This document shows positions 10,185-21,431 of a stretch of 64,000 nucleotides of DNA, piece by piece. Source of the stretch: Liolophura sinensis (taxonomy: Eukaryota > Mollusca > Polyplacophora > Chitonida > Chitonidae). How positions within the stretch are numbered: position 1 is the stretch's first letter; every line of letters starts with the position of its first letter. The notes under the pieces were generated by a model. That model was not told where the DNA came from, ran no database searches, and worked only from the letters and a program-made list of their open reading frames with translations. Where the stretch lies: the NCBI RefSeq assembly GCF_032854445.1, contig NC_088298.1:10033504-10097503 (forward strand), in the 5' to 3' direction. The translations under genes were made by a program, and so were the position numbers.

Positions 10185-11285
10185 AGATAATCCGAGTTTT
10201 ATAATGAATTCGGGCTGCGTTTTTTTGGACGCAAAGGGCACTTCAAGTGTACGGCAGCGTGCGGTCGAGAAGGGCTGGGTTAGGTCCTGTGTTGAGTAGA
10301 GTTCCACATGTGAGGGTATTCACTATAAATGGAAATGAAAAAGCAAACAATAGCTGTTTGAAAGCTGAGTGGATTTGTCAGTCTAGAGGGTTTTGTCCAC
10401 TTACGTCAGAATGTTATAGACGAACCCACAATTAACTTAAGCTGACATCGTTGGGAGGGGGTTTAAAGGCAGTCTTTGTCAAAACCCATGAATTTAACAC
10501 AATAATCTCCACTACCATGCTAGCAATTGTCAGCGTCAACTGTATAGAGCAAAAACATATTTCACCTCGCCGTTTTGCCTATAAAATTGGTCATCTTTAT
10601 TCAAAAGTTTAATATTGACATGAATTACCTAACGCCCCATGACTATACAATGGGACAGTCCTACCGCGAGAAAGGCAGACCAAGATGTATGCATCTCTCA
10701 ATATAAAACGTTAGCTATAAATAACAAAGGCATATTCAATCTCAGTGATAAGATATAAATAGTTCATTATGCATCAGTAAGCTGTAAACGTCGGAAAAGT
10801 GTAGTAAAAAAAATAATAACACGAGCTTGGAGTCATTTTGGGCTTACCAGTTACCTGCTGAACAACTGTCAATAGTGTAACGTGATAACTTGACTATCTT
10901 AAAGACAAACACGAAGACACATGTTGGCGAGCACGCCGATTGGAGTCGAGCCTTTACTACTGCCGTTAAAGCAATTGTGTGTGATGTCGTAATTGACATG
11001 CAGTGTATCGGTACGCGTTACCTCTCCTTTTCTTTAACAAAGCACACTGAGCAATTGCAGACAATTTGTAATGAGCTATGTTCCAAGGAAATAAAGTCTC
11101 TTGGTACTGTCCTTTATGGAAGAAAAAAAACATAATACTTCAACCGAAATTGATCTCTGGACCAAGGAAACTATCCTCTGAGAGCAGCATTAAAACACTT
11201 GAAAATTATTAATGAATACAATGCAGGGTTAGACCTACAATCTCTTAAGAACTAGAACTGTGTTGACTTTATATCGTATTTCTCC
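10185..11285. other. Mostly unassigned, probable 3' flank of Gypsy pol
   Basis: No confident ORF. A polypurine tract read on the minus strand (AAAGAAAAGGAGAGG at about 11021-11036) lies about 250 bases downstream of the Gypsy pol stop at 11289, where a 3' LTR would be expected. A convincing TG..CA LTR was not recognised. Confidence 0.35.
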
Positions 11286-11288
11286 GGC

Positions 11289-11618
11289 TCACATGTCCAA
11301 ACGTTTTGGTGGTCTACTGACACGACCGGCTCTGGTAATTATAACTGCTGGGGTACAGGGCTGCTTTGGAGTTTTAACTGTCACTTTACGTTCTGAACTA
11401 TCCCGGACTGTGGTACAGGGCTGTTTCACTGGCGACTCCTGTGGTTGAGAAGTGTAAGGTGGTTTCTGAATTAGGGGATAATCACACCTGGCAGGCAGTG
11501 TATGTCGAGACGGCTCAATGGTGGTTCGCTCTCTAGGTTCATGGCGATGATGGGCCTTGTATGTCGACAAACGAAATTGACGTCTGTTTCTGCGGAATTT
11601 CTTACCACGTCTCTGCAC
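11289..11618 (-). pseudogene. Gypsy-type pol, C-terminal tail
   Basis: A 109-codon frame on the minus strand begins with a basic block (RRGKKFRRNRRQFRL), then a Pro/Arg/Thr-rich linker, and ends TRAGRVSRPPKRLDM. In Gypsy polyproteins the integrase C-terminal tail characteristically ends in a TRSGR-x-x-(K/R)PP-(K/D)R motif, which this matches closely. The remaining integrase is missing: just upstream (11622) the LINE 3' end begins. That is consistent with the LINE having landed in, or been joined to, this Gypsy copy. Confidence 0.55.
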
Positions 11619-11621
11619 AAC

Positions 11622-11700
11622 ATACGAATGAATGAATGAATGAATGATTATGGTTTAACGCCACATCGGCAATATTTCAGCCATATCGTGGCGAGAGCAA
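11622..11700 (-). repeat. LINE 3' terminus with (ATTC)n tail
   Basis: On the minus strand the sequence is GATATGGCTGAAATATTGCC, then GATGTGGCGTTAAACCATAA, then ATTC repeats. The AATATT-G-C..GGCGTTAAAC core resembles the SINE A tail (AAATATTCTTGAGTAYGGCGTAAAAC), as expected if SINEs borrow LINE 3' ends for reverse transcription. Confidence 0.75.
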
Positions 11701-11893
11701 GGTCGAAACACGAGGCTGTTGAGGTTTCCGATATGGTGGTCAGAACATCAAAAATGGAAACAAATGACATGTTTAAAACCAGATTAAGAAAATCAAAAAC
11801 AGTTAAAGCTCGAAAACCCTCATATTTTAAAAAAATATATATCAAGAAATATATATATATAACTTTATAGATAAATATTTATATATTAATAAA

Positions 11894-12520
11894 TTATATC
11901 TTATGATTCAGGCCAATGGCCTTCAAATAATTGATGACAACATCGCCAGCGATGTTTTCAAACAAATCATATATAGAGTCGACCGTGTAAAATCTCTGCC
12001 GAACGTGGGTAAAATCCACACAGTCAACCAAGATATGTTTGATGCCATATTGGGCATCGCATCCAACGCTCTCGAGAGCACTACTCCCATCTAAGATGAA
12101 ATTGTGCGTTAGACGAGAATGCCCAACACGACACCTTGTTAAGATTACTTGGTCTCTACGAGACTTTTCGCAAGTATAATTGTTGTAGCCAATGACCGGA
12201 TGAATAGCATGCAGTTTGTTGTGGATCTGCAAGTTCCATTCACCCTGCCAAAGGCGACGAATATATTTAAGAATATTACACTTCACGTCAGTATAAGGGA
12301 TTTTAACCCGAGATACATGTTTATATAGGGCAGTTTTCGCTTCCCTGTCAACGACTGTGTTTTTATGGAAACCAGTGTAAATTGGTATCCAACAGAATAT
12401 AATATCTTTACCTCTTAATTAATTTTCGGTGTTTGGCTATGATCTCAAGTATCAATGGATTTTTAAATTTATTATTCTGAATCGACAAAAGGCAAGACAG
12501 CGAGTCGCTACATATCACTG
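11894..12520 (-). pseudogene. LINE ORF2 C-terminus: RNase H remnant and Cys/His region
   Basis: Between 12520 and 12300 the minus strand reads in shifting frames as ICSDSLSCLLSIQNN...NPLILEI...IIFCWIP...VDREAK. This is the second half of a LINE RNase H, with the SDS Asp and the terminal VD..AK block. The first half (TDGS motif) is absent, so there is an internal deletion after the RT. The 130-codon frame at 12286-11894 is the I-type C-terminus with CDAQYGIKHILVDC, a Cys/His zinc-like motif. Confidence 0.7.
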
Positions 12521-13862
12521 CCATCTGGGCATGCCCAGAGGAAACTAGCGTATTGAAGGCTAAGTTTTATACGTCGGTTATATAAAGAAGGCTCGTTTGC
12601 TTCCACGTATAAACTTTCTACTGGTGAGGTTCTAAAAGCACCAAGGCTGAGCCTCAAACCTTGGTGATGAACAGGATCCAACATTTTAATGTACGACTTC
12701 CTAGCGGAACCGTAAATGATGGATCCATAGTCCAATTTAGACCTCACCAGAGAACGATGTAAATTAAGTAAAACTGATCGGTCAGCACCCCAATCCGTGC
12801 TAGACACCACCTTAATTATATCCAGAGCCTTTGTACATTTAGCTTTAAGCATTTTAATATGAGGAATAAAAGATAGTTTAGTATCAAATATTATACCTAA
12901 AAATTTTGTTTCTCCAACAATTTTAATCTGTTCAGCACAAAAATTAAGCTCAGGGTCAAGATGAAGTTTCCATTTATTACAAAAGTGCATACCGACGGTT
13001 TTAGACGTTGAAAATCTAAAACCGTTTTCAGTTGCCCATTTCTCGATATTATTGAGACAAAGCAACTGACGCTCGATATTATTCATATTCTTAGCTCGGT
13101 AGCATATAAGGAAATCATCCACGTGTAAAGAACCCTCTGTGCCCGATGTTAATGTTTTTGCTAGGCTATTTATTTTTATGCTGAACAGAGTTGGTGATAG
13201 AATGCTGCCCTGGGGTACACCCATTTCCTGCTCATAAGAGTCACAAAGAGTGGCCCCACCCGTACCTTAAACTGACGATCAGATAAAAATTGTGATATAA
13301 ATATAGGTAGTCGCCCTTTAAGACCCATATCCGTGAGGTCTTTTGAAATACCATATTTCCATGTGGTGTCGTAGGCCTTTTCAAGTTCAAAAAATATGGA
13401 CACCATATGTTCATTATTAACAAAACCATCACGAATAAACCGAACAAGGTGATCTAAAGTAGATCGACCTTGACGAAAACCACACTGAATGTCAGATAAA
13501 AGCGTGTTGGTTTTAAGGAAGCAAACAAGTCTATCATTAATCATCCGTTCCATAGTCTTACAGACACAGCTGGTAAGAGCTATGGGACGGTAATTATTTG
13601 GATCAGTATGATCCTTACCCGGTTTGGGGACCGGGATAATACACGCCTCCCTCCATGCTGGTGGAAAATGACCAGTTATCCAAATATCATTGAGCAAATC
13701 CAAGAGAGTCTCCAATGTCTCAGGTGGTAAATGGTTCAGAAACTTAAAATATACACTATCGGGACCACAAGCAGTATCGTGGGCCTTTTTTAATGCAGTC
13801 TTAAGTTCTTCGACATTAAACGGACGATTATAATCTTCTAAATTTTTATAAGAAAATGGCAA
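12508..13862 (-). pseudogene. LINE reverse transcriptase, frameshifted
   Basis: Two overlapping frames (13862-13176 and 13224-12508) make up the RT. Visible motifs in order are NNYRPIALTSCVCKTMERMI, QCGFRQGRSTLDHL, FFELEKAYDTTWKYG (about 13370-13399), MGVPQGSILSPTLFS (start about 13224) and HVDDF (about 13112-13124). Two active-site changes are seen: the first catalytic Asp, normally FFDLEKAYD, is Glu, and the residue before VDD is His rather than Tyr/Phe. The frame break at about 13200-13224 lies between the two catalytic motifs. The element is therefore inactive. Confidence 0.85.
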
Positions 13863-13927
13863 TTTGGTTTTCTCCTTCTGGTTTTTAATATGTTGGAATT
13901 CTTTAGTATAGTTCTCAGAAGAAGATT

Positions 13928-14772
13928 TTGTTGAAATTATTTCAGCTAATTTATCGGCTATGTCAGATGGAGTCAGATGTCGACGAGCCTTCGCTCGAAA
14001 AAATACGAACCTGGTTTAAGTTATCATCAGTAGGACATATATTAAAATTTCGCTCGGCCTTTTTGCGGTCTTTAATGGCTTTGCGACAGTCCTTATCATA
14101 CCAGGGTTTGCTTTTGGATTTGTCGAGGTTTTAGGGATAGTTCTATCGGCAGCTCGTAAAACAAGCTCGTTAAATTTTAATATGGGATCATTTGCTGCAT
14201 TGAGATTCTCTGGAGTGATATCAGCCTCACAGAACATCTCAAATGCGATCCAATCTGCTTTATCGAATTCCCACCTAACTACACGTTCTAAAGAATTAGA
14301 AGTGATATGTTCTAGGATTATAGGAAAAATGAGGGCCCCATAAAGGGTTATGGGAATTAAAATCTCCCATTATAATAAACGGTTTCGGCAATTGTTCTGT
14401 AAGATTATGTAACTGAGAAGCAGACAAAGAAGTGTTCGGAGGTATATACACCGAACATAATGTGACTGTTTTACACAATGAAATACGAACGGCCACAGCT
14501 TGAAGCTCTGTATGCAGAGCAACAGGGCTGAGGATAATACTGTTATTTATGAATATCGAGGAGCCGCCTGCAGCTCGCTCTTCTTCATTTGAATAAGTAC
14601 TATATAATGAATAATTTTTAAGGGCTACTGTGTCTTTGTCAGATGTCTTCAGGTGAGTTTCCTGAAGACACAGGGCTACTGGATTTAAAGATTGAACTAG
14701 CTGTGTTATTTCAATAAAATTTACTTTAAGGCTTCGACAATTCCATTGCATAATTTTGTCATATATCGCCAT
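13928..14772 (-). pseudogene. LINE ORF2 N-terminus: AP-type endonuclease, internally deleted
   Basis: Starts at ATG 14772, with MQWNCRSL, LCLQETHLK and MGDFNSHNPLWG visible, which are signatures of the LINE AP-like endonuclease that nicks target DNA. Immediately after NPLWG the sequence jumps to ...IILEHITSNSLERVVRWEF (frame broken near 14330), so the second half of the endonuclease, with its SDH motif, is deleted. A further deletion lies between 14016 and 13928: the second LINE copy at 60.5-63.4 kb has more sequence here. Confidence 0.8.
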
Positions 14773-14774
14773 TA
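14770..14774 (-). promoter_or_regulatory. Overlapping stop-start TAATG joining ORF1 and ORF2
   Basis: ORF1 ends ...CTTCCTCCATAA and the last A is the first base of the ORF2 start ATGGCGATATATG. Such UAAUG overlaps are known in some LINEs (for example silkworm SART1) to allow ORF2 translation by termination-reinitiation. The second LINE copy has TGATG at the equivalent place (61304-61308). The mechanism here is inference. Confidence 0.7.
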
Positions 14775-16074
14775 TGGAGGAAGACGTATTGGGGATTTAT
14801 GTCTTGACCGAGGACGACCCTTTTTGGGAGATCTACTAGGAGATCTCCCAGGTGCAGATGATGTATCCATCAGGTCTGCACATGAAGTTGAAGGATCAAC
14901 ATCTTCCAACGATCCAAACTTATTATAAGTTTGGATTGGGTCCCTAGTGGCTCTGGAGCGTCCCACTAGGTTTATACTTTTTATGATTTTTCTCAGATTT
15001 ATTTTTGTCACCCGTTGTTTTCTGTGAAGAATCAACGGGTTTATTAGATTTAGATTTATTATCTCATGGTGTGTGGTCAGATAAAGAAAGTGCTGGATAC
15101 TCAGGTATTAGGTATTTTAGATAGGTTGATATCAGCCTGAGATGAGCTGACTGTCTTATTTACGGGTTTCGTGACGAGTTTCTGTGGCTGTTCTTTGTAA
15201 ATGTCGTTTGGACCCCCACAGAAACAGTGGTTTTCCTTACGACATTGGCAAAGGTAGATGTTGTAAGGCCATGCGTGACAGAGACCATACGCTTCGCTTC
15301 CTGTTCGGATATATTATTTTTACATTTTAAGGTTATAATTTCTTTTTTGAAAAGAGGGCAGTCCTTGGAAGAGGCCGTGTGGGCTCCGCTACAATTGAAA
15401 CATTTTATTGTTTTTGTGCAGTCAAATCCGTCGTGTCCTGCTTCCGCACATCTAAAGCAGACCAGTGTGTTGCGGCATTGACTCCTGCCATGGCCAAACC
15501 GCTTGCAGCAGAAACACCGGGTGGGGTTAGGTATAAACAACTCCACTCGTACGCTATACGGTCTGACAAATATAGATGACGGAAGGGAAGGTCTGTTAAA
15601 AGTTATCATATAAGTGTTCGTTTTTGTCAGGTTTCCATCTCTTTAAATTATGAAGCGTTTGACCTTTATTACTCCTTGATGTTTTAGTTCTTCAGTTATT
15701 TCTTGCTCTGTCATTTCAGTAAGGTCCTGGTCTCTGTCACGAATTATGCCATGACAACAGTTTAATGTATTATGTGGAGAAACAGAAACAGGCTGCTCTC
15801 CTATATTTTGAATTTTTAGTAAATTTATATATTGTTGTTTTCTGGAAACTTCCAACAAAATGTTCCCAGATTTCATTTTTTTGACTTGTTTCAGAGTTCC
15901 AGCATAACTTTCTAACGTTTTTTTAAGTACAAATGGATTTATTTTCATTTTGCCTTCATTTTTATTAGAAATTACTAAGAAGGTAGGAAAATAAGTATTT
16001 TCTCCTTCAGTATCTAATGGAATTTCATTTTTGCTTTTTTTAGCAACGACTGTTGTAAATACAGATGAAGCCAT
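14772..16074 (-). pseudogene. LINE ORF1 (gag-like, three CCHC knuckles)
   Basis: The start at ATG 16074 gives MASSVFTTVVAKK. The N-terminal 143 codons are interrupted by TAA at 15643-15645, then resume in the same frame to 15160. They contain three zinc knuckles: CFCCKRFGHGRSQC, CFRCAEAGHDGFDC and CFNCSGAHTASSKDC (around 15360-15520), expected to bind element RNA. The remaining C-terminus (15159-14772) is frameshifted and carries SPSRSPKKGRPRSRHKSP, a basic Ser/Arg tail. At least three lesions are present. ORF2 begins at the ORF1 stop. Confidence 0.8.
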
Positions 16075-16810
16075 GTTATATTTTATTTAATTTCACCCTG
16101 TGTGTCTCCCACCCCCCACGGAGTGCCAACAAGGGCGAGTCTACCCCTGCGGATGACCAGCAGAGAATAAAAACAGGGAATCCACGCAAGGTATACTCCA
16201 ACAGATTGAGTTATACCAAAAGGTTAAATTCAATCTACTGGATTGACCCATTAGCCACGGCCTTCTGCATTGACCCCAAAGGAAGTGCTTTTGAAGAAGA
16301 ACCAACTTGACATCTCGGTACGACAACGAATAACAAACGGGATCAAGTGTAAGGCTTGACGTGACCAGCCGATTGATCGGACCGGGCCCATCCGACCTCC
16401 CGTCTCTCTCCAAGTAAGGGCTAAAGTGACGTGTTGGGCGTGAGGATCTCGCAAGACCAACACGCCCTCAGCCACCAGGATCCCGTCCTCGGAGATTACG
16501 GGTCGCAACCCATGGCAAACAGGTCGCTCCCCGGTTGCCTCTCACACAACCGAGAAGATGTGAGCCTATTATATTCACCGGGCTCACACAGGAGAGCTCT
16601 AGGTTAGTCGACTTTTACGACAAGCTTGCCTAGAGGGCTGAGGTCCTATTCTTATCACCCTGGAAGCCCCACTGGGGTTCTGGGCGAGAGGACACAAGGT
16701 GTGAGGTAGTGATGAGGCTGCGAGTGACATCCCCTTGGCGTTGCTAGGCATGCCTCCCATCTGCCGGCATTGAAAGGTCCAGGTTTTGACCGTCAACCTG
16801 TCCAGATTTT
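16075..16810 (-). other. LINE 5' leader (untranslated region)
   Basis: GC-richer than its flanks. Blocks such as CAACCGGGGAGCGACCTGTT, GGATGGGCCCGGTCCGATCA and a TTAGTCGACTTTTACGAC module (written on the plus strand at 16603) recur. The first two recur on the plus strand at 54525-54600 next to another ORF1 start; the third recurs on the minus strand at about 37000-37075. This supports a shared, modular 5' leader. The exact 5' end, put at 16810, is uncertain because no target duplication was found. Confidence 0.55.
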
Positions 16811-17004
16811 TATGGCTTCTTTCTCACAGGGTGGGCCAGGTATGCACCAAAGCTTATTGGCCACGGAATGTTTGGGACTGAGCTACAGCGCTAGACGTTA
16901 ACATTGTCCCTCATGGAAAATTAATGGGGGTCAGAGGCCTGTACAGACAAAGTCAGCAAAATATGTCAAGTGTCACTATGAGCTCAGATTTTGCAGCCGC
17001 CTGC

Positions 17005-17579
17005 TAATTTTTGGTGGGTGTGTCTGGCGTGTGTTTTGCAGTGATTGAGCCAGTTTATAGCTTCTTGGACCTATTTATTTTCTCAAAATATCAAGTTTGA
17101 TGAAAAGTTGGTATAATACTGTTCAGTGTTTGGGTAACATGTGTATAGGCATTCTGAAATGAACAACATGCAACGTTCTAGTATTCCTACGCTTGAAAAT
17201 GGAGACATTTAGAGCAGAAATTGCTATAAAAATTGGAAGTTTCAGTGTTTACAGTGAAAACGGAGCCTGTGGGCTGTGGACTGGACCATTGAAAATTTTT
17301 GGTGGGTGTGTCTGGCGTGTGTTTTGCAGTGATTGAGCCAGTTTATAGCTTCTTGGGGCTATTTATTTTCTCAAAATATCAAGTTTGATGAAAAATTGGT
17401 AAAATACTGTTCAGTGTTGGGTAACATGTGTATAGGCATTCTGAAATGAACAACATGCAACGTTCTAGTATTCCTACGCTTGAAAATGGAGACATTCAGA
17501 GCAGACATTGTTATAAAAATTGAAAGTTTCAGTGTTTATAGAGAAAACGGAGCCTTTCGGCTGTGGACTGGACCATTGA
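17005..17579. repeat. Tandem duplication, 288-bp unit, two copies
   Basis: Unit 1 (17005-17292) and unit 2 (17293-17579) share GGTGGGTGTGTCTGGCGTGT, ATGTGTATAGGCATTCTGAA, CAACATGCAACGTTCTAGTA and CTGTGGACTGGACCATTGA at constant spacing, with only a few differences. That indicates a recent duplication. No coding function is seen. Confidence 0.9.
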
Positions 17580-18940
17580 CGAGGGATGGCCTCGCCTCCT
17601 ACAAAGACCCCGTCACACATCGATGGAAGAAGAAACACATCAGTAGACTTGTTAATATGGCCATGCAGGGGATGATCCCAAGCTTTAGATCCCAAGCTTG
17701 ATTGTTCACACGTGTGCCACAACACACGCTGTGTAAATGTCGACCACATAAACCTGTAACCGCATGGTATTAACAACAACAGGCAGCGCTGCTGGAGCGT
17801 AGGGCGCTGTCCCGGCCATGGGCATTATGCAAGGTGCATGCTGCATTTAAGACTGAGCAGGTTTCCCCTCATGAAATATAATAAACAAACAGATGTCCGG
17901 TTTTGCTCAATTTCTGTATTTATTAATTTCTTTCATAAGCGACAGCAACACTGAAAAACTATATACAAAACTGGCAGTTACAAATATCTAGCGTACGTGT
18001 GGTCTCTTTTGTCCAGTTATGAAGTGTAAATAGGTCAAACAAACAAGTGGCGCTGTCATGTCCAAAAAGTGTCGTTTTAGTGATCGCCGGTTGGATGATG
18101 TACGTTATAAGGACTGGATAGAACCGAACTAGCTAAATGCACCGTATGCTAGACGCAAATAGAGCTCTCGAACTTGAGAGAATGTGCCCTGAAAAGACAT
18201 ACAAAGTCTTAAAAACATCAACGTCCAATGGAAAGGGAAACAAAGGATAGAACAGAGACAACACTAATACAGGACTTTTTTCCTGTGGCTACAGCCTCCA
18301 GTAATGCGGAAACGGCGACAAATGATTAAGCTCCCTCGTCAGCCCTGAGACATACCAGCCAGGAGATGTACGCGGTTGCCTGAAGTTTAACTCCACAGGC
18401 AACAACGAGTAGGAGTTTGAGCGGATATTTTTCTTCTTCACAAACTCATGAAGCCGAAATTTTTTGGTGCTCGAGATTAATGCAATCTCACTGGTCCTAT
18501 AATTCGTCAACGGGTTCGGGTAGGTCTGTATTTATGCAGCTTAATGCTACTATGTTGTTCGGTACTATTTAATTTGACGCCTATAAATTACAATTATTGG
18601 CTATTTTTGTTTATAGCCATTTTTATTAAAACTTAACTGAAAATCAAACTAAACATAGCCTATTTTAATGCCCTATGAGTATATTTATTTGGATAAGGAC
18701 CCGCTTTTAAATGCAATGTGTACAGGACACCCCTACCACTGATGTAAACAAAAATATGGCGCTTCTATTTAATACAGTAATATAATACTTCCTATAACAT
18801 GGGTAAGGGTCCTGACCGCATCGGTAAAGGCACTGGTCTTTAGGTGTGTCATGACAGAAATAATGTAAAGGGCAGTATTAAACCCCAAGCATACCTGGTA
18901 AAAAATCTCATAAGTAAAATATAGCACAACACAATTCAAA
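17580..18940. other. Non-coding or unassigned stretch
   Basis: A 73-codon minus-strand frame at 18289-18510 and other short frames lack recognisable motifs. No repeats were noted. Confidence 0.45.
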
Positions 18941-18969
18941 TGCATAAAGAATTAATTTTATGTTAATTC

Positions 18970-19148
18970 CACCTTCTTTTCCTTTAGAGAACCTGTTTCC
19001 TGGCAGTTACATCGCGAGAAACTTCCAATGTGGGGAGGAAAAAAAAGAGGCATATGTCTGTTCGTCTGGCATTGCTCCGTACTTCAGGAATCATCTGTTG
19101 AAACGTGCCAAAATGTCAAACAAATGGATTTGTTCTGCTATTCTGTGA
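18970..19148 (+). pseudogene. hAT-like transposase fragment
   Basis: An acceptor-like TTTTCCTTTAG precedes a frame containing NLFPGSYIARNFQCGEEKKE and CSSGIAPYFRNHLL, then a stop. The pattern FP.S.IA..F.CG..K...C..GIAPYF matches the N-terminal part of the hAT-like protein decoded at 56.6-56.5 kb (minus), with SIVKNFRCGRTK and CFGIAPYF. This is a single-exon remnant of that family about 300 bp upstream of the complete hAT element. Confidence 0.6.
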
Positions 19149-21185
19149 AAGTGGCAATGTGAAAACACAGAATAAACAGATGGACTTGTGCATACGAATA
19201 TAGGACAATGGTCAGGTTGTTTCACGTTACTTTACCTCAGAGTTTATTGGACATTCTACTGCTGGTGACATGCAACATGGGCTCGGTCGATACGGCGACG
19301 CAACCGCAGAGAACTCTACCAGATAAGACGATTCATATCAGCACAGTGTGATGATAATCTCTATGTATGCTACTAGAATATAACTTTATAGTTATGCTAT
19401 ATTACACTGGATATATAAGTTACACAACGCACTGGCGCATTATTGAACATACCACAGAGATGCCAACACATACGAATTTTTTGTATTTTATACGAATTTT
19501 CCATTTGAAAACAACACTACGACCAGTTACCATGAAACTACGAAAAAAATATATTATGCTACTACGAAAATGTCGAAAGTACAAAAAATATATTTTTCGG
19601 ATGTTGAAATCCGTATTTTCACACAACCCTTTCCCAGTCTCCATGCAAGGCCTTGTTGCTTCCAAAACTGCCGAACCTGGGAGAATGAACCTTGTCAGTG
19701 CGTGTAACGCGAACGTTGATTGGTTGGATTTTCGCGCTTTTTCGGACACCTGGCCAATGAGTAAACTGGATGCATAAGTTCTTGTTCCTAGGTGTGTTAG
19801 GTTTTCCGCCATGACCGAAGCCAGAAGGAAGATGGAACGCGTTCAGCAACTTCAGGGAAAGAATAATCAGCGGTTCAATGATAAATATACATCCATGTGG
19901 CCCTGTATTCGGCCATCGAGGAAGGGAGTACATTACGCGACGTGTACAGTTTGCAATAGTGACATTTCGGTCCGACACAGTGGCCAGTACGATATAAAAA
20001 CTCACATCGCTTCGCCGAAACACAGAGACAACATCAACACAGCAAGTTCGACCCATTCGATCGAGAACTTCATCACAGTCACACGGTCGAGTGGCTCTGA
20101 CAACTCTGTTATCAAGGCAGAATGTCTGATGACTAGTTTTCTAGTTGAATGCAACGTACCTGTCGGCACTGCTGACAAACTTTCGCCACTAATGTATAAG
20201 ATGTTTCCAGGCAGTAAAAATCGCCAAGTCATTCGCTTGTAAACGAACCAAAACTACTCACATCATTCATGAGATGTCTAAGGATTGTGTTCAAAAATTG
20301 TCACAAGTGATTGTGGACAATGTCTTTGGCATCGCTACTGATGGTAGCAATGATAGAGGGTATTCTAATCAAATATACCCAGTTGTCATTAGATACTATG
20401 ATCCAGCTGTCGGTAGAGTATTGACTGGACTTTTAAGCCTCCCAGCATGTGACGGGCGTAGTACAGGTGAAAATATTTTCAAACTATTGGATAATGAAGT
20501 GAAGGAACATTCAGAATGGAGAAAGTGTGTGGCTTTTTGTAGTGACAATGCAAATGTGATGATGGGACGAAATAAAGGTGTGGCAGGGTTTGTCATTCAG
20601 GAGCATCCAGATATCTTTGTGACTGGTTGTGCATGTCATCTGTGCCACCTTGCTGCATCCAAAGCAGCCAGTGAGATCAATCATGTATCTAACATTGAGG
20701 AGTTGCTTGTTGATGTATACTTCTACATTGAGAAAAGCTCCAACAGAACCAAGAGCTTGATGGAGTTTCAAGAACAATGTGGAAGTGACACTTTAAGAAT
20801 TCTAAAGCATACAAACACTCGTTGGCTGTCACTAGCCGCTTCAATTGACAGGCTGTTGAAGATGTGGGAGCCACTTTCTCAGTTCTTTGAGCAGGAGTGT
20901 GCTACTTCAGTGAAAACCGGTCGCAAACGGAAGCTAACTGAGGTAATCTGTTACATAAAGCTGTAGTTCAGTTGCAAATCAATAATATGAAATTCATATT
21001 TTTTATATTGAGTAGCCACAATTGTTTTCTGTAGCTTCTTAAATATACAGACTCCATAAAGTTTGCAAACAGCTTTCCTGCCCTCCAACATGTCTAAAGT
21101 TATGAGGAATGGGTGATTGGTATGTTTTTTTTATCCCATCAACAATTAAGAAACATAGTGTTAATGCCTTTCATAATTTTCATAC

Positions 21186-21384
21186 ATGTTAGGGGAGACA
21201 ATTTGCTAAGGGAAAGATACCTCTATCTCCCATGTTGGCCTAATGTATGTAGAAAAAAATAACAACACGTATTCAGATATGTGATTCCTTATAATTTATT
21301 TACACATATGATATGTGTATTAATTTAGGCCAACATGGGCGATGGAGGTATCTTTCCCTTAACAAATTGTCCTCCCTAACATGT
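21186..21384. repeat. Foldback (large inverted repeat) inside the hAT intron
   Basis: Arm 1 (21186-21243) reads CATGTTAGGGGAGACAATTT ... CCCATGTTGGCCTAA. Arm 2 (21326-21384) is its near-perfect reverse complement, TTAGGCCAACATGGGCGAT ... CCTCCCTAACATG. The loop is about 80 AT-rich bases. It could be a MITE-like insertion with self-complementary ends. Confidence 0.85.
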
Positions 21385-21388
21385 ATTG

Positions 21389-21431
21389 AAGTGGAGGAAT
21401 GTACATATGATATGAACATTCCTCCGCTTCA
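21389..21431. repeat. Perfect-arm palindrome next to foldback
   Basis: GAAGTGGAGGAATGT and ACATTCCTCCGCTTC are inverted copies with one mismatch, separated by a 13-base spacer. It starts five bases after the larger foldback ends. Confidence 0.85.

Larger units (their letters stand above)
11622..16810 (-). mobile_element. I-type (Nimb/I-like) non-LTR retrotransposon, dead near-full copy
   Basis: Reading the minus strand from 16.8 kb there is a GC-rich 5' leader, ORF1 with CCHC knuckles (16074-14772), ORF2 with an AP-like endonuclease, reverse transcriptase, RNase H remnant and C-terminal Cys/His region (14772-11894), and an AT-rich 3' UTR ending GGCGTTAAACCATAATCATT with an ATTC simple tail at 11622-11650. 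RNase H after RT together with CCHC ORF1 points to the I superclade. The clade name is inference. Stops, frameshifts and internal deletions in both ORFs show it cannot be active. Confidence 0.85.

Noticed and set aside
21186-21384. CRISPR-like or miRNA hairpin
   Set aside because: Single inverted repeat with long loop; no spacer-repeat pattern, and too long for a canonical miRNA precursor.
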